Assembly (NCBI GenBank): GCA_036568605.1
Contig: DATCSE010000551.1
Span: 1 to 10,289, forward strand
DNA from: DATCSE01 sp036568605
GTDB taxonomy: Bacteria > Pseudomonadota > Gammaproteobacteria > Burkholderiales > Burkholderiaceae_C
Length of the DNA stretch: 10,289 bases
Direction: 5' to 3'
Shown: positions 6,499 to 10,289 of the stretch, piece after piece
How the letters are laid out: every line of letters starts with the position of its first letter
How positions within the stretch are numbered: the stretch's first letter is position 1
Notes under the pieces: generated by a model
The model's database searches: none
Told to the model about the DNA's origin: nothing
The model's input: the letters and a program-made list of their open reading frames with translations, nothing else
Translations under genes and position numbers: made by a program

Positions 6499-7386
6499 TC
6501 ACGTCGCCGGCTTGTCGGACAGCGCCTTCAGGTTGTCGACCAGCTCGCGGCTCATCGGCGCGTTCAGGTTGATGCCCTTGGGCGGGATCGGCGACAGGAA
6601 CCACTTCCGGTAGAGCCGTTCGAACTCGCCGCTCTTGATCAGCGACGCGAGCGTGTCGTCGACCAGCTTCTTGAACGCCGGGTCGTCGCGGCGCAGCATG
6701 ATCGCGTACGGCTCGACCTGGATCGCCTCGCCCGCTACCGCGAGCTCGGCCGGTTTCGCGGCGCCAGCCTTCAGCCCGTACAGCAGGATGTCGTCCATCG
6801 CGAACGCGGCCGCGCGGCCGCTTTGCACCAGCAGCGCGGCCTCGGCGTGGTCCTTCGCGCCGAGCAGCTCGATGCCCAGCTTCTTCTCCTCGTTCAGCGT
6901 GCGGATCACGCGGAAGTTGGTCGTGCCGGTCGTCGAGACGACGGTCTTGCCTTTCAGATCCTCGATCGTCTTCAACGGCGTTCCGGCTTTCACGAGGAAG
7001 CGCGTGCCGGTGTAGAAGTAGTTGGTCGCGAACGCGACCTGCTTCGCTCGCTCGCTGTTGTTCGTCGTCGAGCCGCATTCGATGTCCACCGTGCCGTTGA
7101 TGAGCAGCGGGATGCGGTTTGCCGAGGTCACCGCCTGGGTCTGGACCTTGAGGTCGGCGCGCCCGGTCGCGTGCTTGACCTCGTCGACGATGCGGCTGCA
7201 GATCTCCCAGCCGAAGCCGGTGGGTTGGGCCTTGTCGTCGAGGTACGAGAACGGGATCGACGCCTCGCGGTACGCGACCGTGATCGTGCCGTTCGCGCGG
7301 ACCTTGTCCAGCGTCAGCGTCTGGGCCATGGCCGGCGGCGCCGTCAGTGCCAGCAGCAGCATCGTCGTGAAGAAAGGGGTGCGCAT
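6499..7386 (-). CDS. gltI: GltI-type glutamate/aspartate ABC transporter substrate-binding protein
   Basis: A periplasmic solute-binding protein of 295 residues. The first 21 residues form a Sec signal peptide (MRTPFF, a hydrophobic core, then APPAMA) with predicted cleavage before Gln22. The mature part matches E. coli GltI motif by motif: VPFSY-like IPFSYLDD, NRIPLLINGT, ECGSTTNNSERAKQ, GTRFLVK, LKGKTVVSTTGTTN, SGRAAAFAMDD and PIPPKGINLN. GltI proteins deliver L-glutamate and L-aspartate to a GltJKL permease in the inner membrane; no permease or ATPase gene is adjacent here. I chose ATG 7386 because it gives the signal peptide and is preceded by GAGGA nine bases upstream. The in-frame start at 7461 adds 25 residues that would mask the signal. 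It is the first gene of a pair with the racemase and is divergent from a LysR regulator 116 bp away. Confidence 0.92.
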   Translation of the reverse strand: MRTPFFTTMLLLALTAPPAMAQTLTLDKVRANGTITVAYREASIPFSYLDDKAQPTGFGWEICSRIVDEVKHATGRADLKVQTQAVTSANRIPLLINGTVDIECGSTTNNSERAKQVAFATNYFYTGTRFLVKAGTPLKTIEDLKGKTVVSTTGTTNFRVIRTLNEEKKLGIELLGAKDHAEAALLVQSGRAAAFAMDDILLYGLKAGAAKPAELAVAGEAIQVEPYAIMLRRDDPAFKKLVDDTLASLIKSGEFERLYRKWFLSPIPPKGINLNAPMSRELVDNLKALSDKPAT

Positions 7387-7395
7387 CGTCGTCGT

Positions 7396-7400
7396 TCCTC
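7396..7400 (-). promoter_or_regulatory. Ribosome binding site of the gltI-type gene
   Basis: On the minus strand this reads GAGGA, nine bases before ATG 7386. It supports that start over the upstream in-frame ATG at 7461. Confidence 0.7.
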
Positions 7401-7467
7401 GCCAAGGTGGGGCCAGGAAATTCTGATCGCCGCATCGCGTCTTGTCGCATCGGAAGATCACAATCGA

Positions 7468-7486
7468 CCATAAGGGCAGCTAATGG
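7468..7486. promoter_or_regulatory. Candidate LysR-type box (CCAT-N11-ATGG)
   Basis: CCAT at 7468-7471 and ATGG at 7483-7486 form a dyad around 11 bases, containing the T-N11-A core typical of LysR-type regulator sites. It lies 17 bp before the LysR start codon and 82 bp before the divergent binding-protein gene. That position fits autorepression plus control of the divergent operon. No clear -35/-10 pair could be assigned on either strand. Confidence 0.45.
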
Positions 7487-7502
7487 ACAGCGGGATAGCG
7501 CA

Positions 7503-8393
7503 ATGCGGCTCAAGCACATCGAGGTCTTCAACGCGATCATGCTGACCGGCTCGGTCAGCGGCGCCGCGCGGCTGCTGCACGTCACGCAGCCGGCGATGAC
7601 GCAGACGCTGCAGCACGCCGAGCTGCAGCTCGGCTACCCGCTGTTCACGCGCCAGCGCAACCGGCTCGTGCCCACCCGCGAGGCGCAGGCGCTGTATCCC
7701 GAGGTGCAGCAGCTGGTCGCGCAGCTGGATGCGGTGCGCCGCCTCGCGGGCAGCCTGCGTACCGGCGAGCGTGCGGAGCTGCGCGTGCTGGTCGTGCATT
7801 CGCTCGCGGTGCGGGCGCTGCCCGACGCGCTGAAGCGCTTCCGGCGTCGCCACCCGGACCTCGGCGTCGCGATCCGCATGCTGCACTCGAACGAGATCAC
7901 GCAGGCGATCGCGCTGCGCGAGGCCGACCTCGGCATCGTCTATGGCACGGCGCGCCACCCGGCGGTGCAACAGCTGCCGATCGCGACCGGCCGGCTGGTC
8001 TGCGTCTCGCTGAAGCCGGCGCGCGGGCCGCAGGACCGGCGCACGACGATCGAGCTCGCCGAGTTGCTGCGCAGCGGCTTCATCCGCATCGATCCGCGCG
8101 ACCCGATCGGCGCGATGCTGGCCGAGCAGTGCAACCGGCACGGCGTGGCCATGCCCGGCGGGCTGACGGCGCAGACCCACCACATCGCGATGGTGCTGGC
8201 CGAACAGGGCTTCGGGCCGGCCGTGGTCGATTCGTTCACCGCCGCGGCGCGCACCAGCGCCGCGCTGGAAGTGCGCACGCTGCTGCCCGAAGTGCCGGTC
8301 AGCGTGCAGGCACTGTTGCCGCACGGCGAACGTTCGCCGCAGCCGGCGGCCGATCTGATCGAGGCGTTCCGCGCGATCGCGGGCGCATCTTGA
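7503..8393 (+). CDS. LysR-family transcriptional regulator
   Basis: A 296-residue regulator of standard LysR length. The N-terminal winged helix-turn-helix covers about residues 3-62, with the signature sequence around SGAARLLHVTQPAMTQTLQ. A linker helix follows. The effector domain of periplasmic-binding fold runs from about residue 90 to the end, including LRVLVVHSLA and EADLGIVYG. The effector is unknown. The start at 7503 places the helix-turn-helix right at the N-terminus; the upstream in-frame start at 7407 would extend into the control region and has no support. The gene is divergent from the gltI-type/racemase pair, the usual arrangement for a LysR protein and its target operon. Acidic amino acid catabolism or uptake is therefore its likeliest subject. 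It also lies 67 bp upstream of the molybdenum hydroxylase genes on the same strand, which could be a second target. Confidence 0.92.
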   Translation: MRLKHIEVFNAIMLTGSVSGAARLLHVTQPAMTQTLQHAELQLGYPLFTRQRNRLVPTREAQALYPEVQQLVAQLDAVRRLAGSLRTGERAELRVLVVHSLAVRALPDALKRFRRRHPDLGVAIRMLHSNEITQAIALREADLGIVYGTARHPAVQQLPIATGRLVCVSLKPARGPQDRRTTIELAELLRSGFIRIDPRDPIGAMLAEQCNRHGVAMPGGLTAQTHHIAMVLAEQGFGPAVVDSFTAAARTSAALEVRTLLPEVPVSVQALLPHGERSPQPAADLIEAFRAIAGAS

Positions 8394-8446
8394 TACGCTG
8401 CGGCTGCCGGATGCCCCAGAATCGGCGCGCCCGGTCGTTGGAGATG

Positions 8447-8452
8447 GAGGAG
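8447..8452 (+). promoter_or_regulatory. Ribosome binding site deciding a GTG start
   Basis: GGAGGA lies eight bases before GTG 8461. It is one of the strongest Shine-Dalgarno sequences in the window and supports the GTG start of the iron-sulfur subunit; the nearby ATG at 8444 is in another frame. Confidence 0.7.
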
Positions 8453-8460
8453 CCCGCCTC

Positions 8461-8985
8461 GTGGAACTGCTGGTCAACGGCCAATCGCAAACGCTGCCCG
8501 ATGCGGCGATCGCCCCCGAGATGCCGCTGTTGTGGGTGCTGCGCGATGTGCTGAACCTGACCGGCACGAAGTTCGGCTGCGGGGTCGCGGCCTGCGGCGC
8601 GTGCACCGTGCATGTCGATGGCCAGCCGGTGCGCTCGTGCGTGACGCCGCTGTCGGCGGTCGGCACGAAGCCGGTCGCGACGATCGAGGCGCTGGGCACC
8701 GTGGAGCGCCCGCATCCGCTGCAAGCCGCGTGGATCGAGCACCAGGTGCCGCAATGCGGTTACTGCCAGAGCGGGATGCTGATGGCCGCCGCCGCGCTGC
8801 TCGCGCGCAACCTGAACCCCAGCGATGCGGAGATCGACGCGGCGATCACGAACCTCTGCCGTTGCGGCACCTACCCGCGGATCCGCGCGGCGATCCACAG
8901 CGCGGCGGCTGCGTTGCGCGCTGCGCAGCCGCGTCCGGTGCCGCGCGTGGCGCCACCGCGGCCGCCGTCGCGCCCGCTCGCCTGA
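8461..8985 (+). CDS. [2Fe-2S] small subunit of a molybdenum hydroxylase (IorA-like)
   Basis: A 174-residue iron-sulfur protein that passes electrons from the molybdenum site of a xanthine-dehydrogenase-family enzyme. The N-terminal plant-ferredoxin-like domain binds the first cluster through Cys40, Cys45, Cys48 and Cys60. The helical domain binds the second through Cys99, Cys102, Cys133 and Cys135 (QCGYCQSGM and CRCGTYPRIR). All eight ligands are present. The closest named type is the alpha subunit of isoquinoline 1-oxidoreductase and related aldehyde dehydrogenases. The last 15 or so residues are an Arg/Pro-rich tail that may be disordered. It has a GTG start with a strong Shine-Dalgarno. 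No signal peptide is present, so if the enzyme is periplasmic this subunit would ride out with the large subunit. The large-subunit gene begins five bases after its stop. Confidence 0.93.
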   Translation: MELLVNGQSQTLPDAAIAPEMPLLWVLRDVLNLTGTKFGCGVAACGACTVHVDGQPVRSCVTPLSAVGTKPVATIEALGTVERPHPLQAAWIEHQVPQCGYCQSGMLMAAAALLARNLNPSDAEIDAAITNLCRCGTYPRIRAAIHSAAAALRAAQPRPVPRVAPPRPPSRPLA

Positions 8986-8990
8986 CGCGC

Positions 8991-10289
8991 ATGAAACGCC
9001 GCACGCTGATCCTCAGCGGTCTGGGCGCCGCCGCGGCGCTGGTCGTCGGCTGGGGTGCGCTGCCGCCGCGCAGCCGGCTCGGCAGCGCCGGCCTGCTGCC
9101 GGCCGCGGAGGGCGAGATCGGCCTGAACGGCTGGATCAAGATCGCCACGAACGGCGACGTGCTGCTCGCGATGAACCGCAGCGAGATGGGCCAGGGTGTG
9201 CACACCGCGCTGGCGATGCTCGTGGCCGAGGAACTGAACGTGCCGCTCGCGAAAGTGCGGCTGACCGAGGCCGGGCACGATGCGCTGTACGGCAATGTCG
9301 CCGGCTTCGTCGCGCAGTTGCCGTTCCATCCGAGCGACGCCGAGCCAGGCCAGGAAACACGCGTCGTCAAGACCAGCCAGTGGCTGGTCGCGAAGGCCGC
9401 GCGCGAGCTCGGCATCAGCATGACCGGCAGCTCGTCCAGCGTGGCCGATGCATGGGACGTGCTGCGCGTTGCCGCGGCGACCGCGCGAGCGCAGCTGCTC
9501 GGCGCCGCCTCGTTGCGGTGGCGGCAGCCGGTGGCCGAGCTGGAGGTCGTCGACGGTGTCGTCAGCCACGCGGAGTCGGCGCAGAAGGCGCACTACGGCG
9601 AGCTCGCGAAGACCGCCGCGACCACGCCGCCCGGCGACGTGGTCCTGAAGGACCCGAAGGCATGGACGCTGATCGGCCGCTCGATGCCGCGCGTCGACCT
9701 GCCGGCCAAGGTCCACGGCAGCGCGCGCTTCGGGCTCGATGTTCGCGTGCCCGACCAGCTCTACGCGGTCGTGCGCCATTGCCCGATGCTGGGTGGCAGC
9801 TACGGCGCGGTGAACGTCGACGCGGCGATGCACCTGCCGGGCGTCGTGCGGGTCGTGAGGCTGGGCACGTATGCCGGCTCGACCGATGCGCTCGCGGTGG
9901 TCGGCATCACCTCGTGGCACGCGAAGCAGGGCGCGCAGGCGCTTCAGGTCAACTGGCGCGCGCCGCCGGCGGTCACGCTGGACAGCGCCGCGATCCTCGC
10001 GGGTCTCGAGCGGGCCGCGCGCGATGCGGCGCAGCGCGACGGCGGCTTGGCGTTCTACACGCGCGGCGACCCGGCGAAGGCCGATCAAACCGCCGCGCGG
10101 CGCATCGAGCAGGTCTACACGGCGCCCTACCTCGCGCATGCGACGATGGAGCCGATCAACTGCACCGCGCGTGTCGGGGCCGACGGACAGGTCGAGGTCT
10201 GGGTGCCGACGCAGGTGCCGGGCCTCGCGCGCGCGATCGCCGCGCGCGTCGCCGGCGTGCGCGAGGATGCGGTCCGCGTGCACGTGACC
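8991..10289 (+). CDS. Molybdopterin-binding large subunit of a molybdenum hydroxylase (IorB-like), partial
   Basis: The frame stays open from ATG 8991 to the window end (433 codons); the family is usually about 700 or more residues, so the 3' part is missing. It starts with MKRRTLILSG followed by a hydrophobic stretch (about residues 6-25), a Tat-like twin-arginine leader or membrane anchor. Cofactor-domain motifs are SEMGQGVHTALAMLVAEEL (64-82) and GISMTGSSSSVADAW (141-155), both typical of isoquinoline 1-oxidoreductase beta and related aldehyde oxidoreductases. The hammerhead domain lies at about 235-322 (ARFGLDVRVPDQLYA, then AKQGAQALQVNW). YTAPYLAHATMEP (376-388) follows, a conserved molybdenum-site segment. 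The enzyme hydroxylates an N-heterocycle or oxidises an aldehyde; which one is not decidable. It is probably co-translated with the iron-sulfur subunit five bases upstream. A cytochrome or chaperone gene may follow beyond the window. Confidence 0.93.
   Translation, partial: MKRRTLILSGLGAAAALVVGWGALPPRSRLGSAGLLPAAEGEIGLNGWIKIATNGDVLLAMNRSEMGQGVHTALAMLVAEELNVPLAKVRLTEAGHDALYGNVAGFVAQLPFHPSDAEPGQETRVVKTSQWLVAKAARELGISMTGSSSSVADAWDVLRVAAATARAQLLGAASLRWRQPVAELEVVDGVVSHAESAQKAHYGELAKTAATTPPGDVVLKDPKAWTLIGRSMPRVDLPAKVHGSARFGLDVRVPDQLYAVVRHCPMLGGSYGAVNVDAAMHLPGVVRVVRLGTYAGSTDALAVVGITSWHAKQGAQALQVNWRAPPAVTLDSAAILAGLERAARDAAQRDGGLAFYTRGDPAKADQTAARRIEQVYTAPYLAHATMEPINCTARVGADGQVEVWVPTQVPGLARAIAARVAGVREDAVRVHVT

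Noticed and set aside
7387..7502. Sigma-70 promoter pairs in the divergent region
   Set aside because: Elements such as TTGTCG and CATAAG are present but not at acceptable spacing, so no pair could be supported.
6503..7585. A long upstream extension of the racemase frame
   Set aside because: This part lies out of frame over the GltI-type gene and yields charged low-complexity peptide; the racemase domain begins only near 6478.
8871..10283. A 470-codon minus-strand open frame opposite the molybdopterin subunit
   Set aside because: The plus strand encodes clear molybdenum hydroxylase motifs, and the antisense peptide is low-complexity.

Overview
The window is high-GC DNA, densely coding on both strands. 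The codon use and gene families suggest a betaproteobacterium of the order Burkholderiales, perhaps near Rubrivivax, Methylibium or Leptothrix. That placement is inference from style, not from a marker gene. I see ten protein genes (two cut by the window edges), no rRNA, tRNA or CRISPR array, and one long non-coding stretch.

Layout: (1) 1-480 is the 3' end of a DHA2-type MFS exporter gene. It is followed after 17 bp by a geranylgeranyl-reductase-type flavoprotein (498-1745). (2) 1746-2211 is a 466-bp gene-free region with lower GC in its middle. It holds two 82-bp copies of one repeat in inverted orientation (75 of 82 bases identical). Each copy folds into a 14-bp hairpin, and the two copies differ at two stem pairs in a compensatory way. 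This is the most unusual structure in the window. (3) 2212-5748 carries three genes on the plus strand: a YafJ-type class II glutamine amidotransferase, a LytTR response regulator with no kinase beside it, and a cytoplasmic-looking M14 zinc carboxypeptidase.

(4) 5735-7386 is a minus-strand pair. A GltI-type glutamate/aspartate periplasmic binding protein comes first, then an aspartate/glutamate racemase. The racemase converges on the carboxypeptidase gene with a 14-bp overlap. (5) 7387-7502 is a divergent control region with a LysR-type box (CCAT-N11-ATGG). It separates the pair from a LysR-family regulator at 7503-8393. (6) 8461-10289 holds a two-gene molybdenum hydroxylase of the isoquinoline 1-oxidoreductase/aldehyde dehydrogenase type. 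It has a [2Fe-2S] small subunit and a molybdopterin large subunit with a Tat-like N-terminus, the latter cut by the window end.

How they may work together (inference): the binding protein, racemase and LysR regulator look like one acidic-amino-acid unit, in which the regulator probably controls the divergent pair. The binding protein has no permease or ATPase gene next to it here. The molybdenum hydroxylase follows the LysR gene on the same strand and may or may not belong to the same regulon. No obviously new defence or mobile system is visible; the inverted-repeat region is the best candidate for something undescribed.
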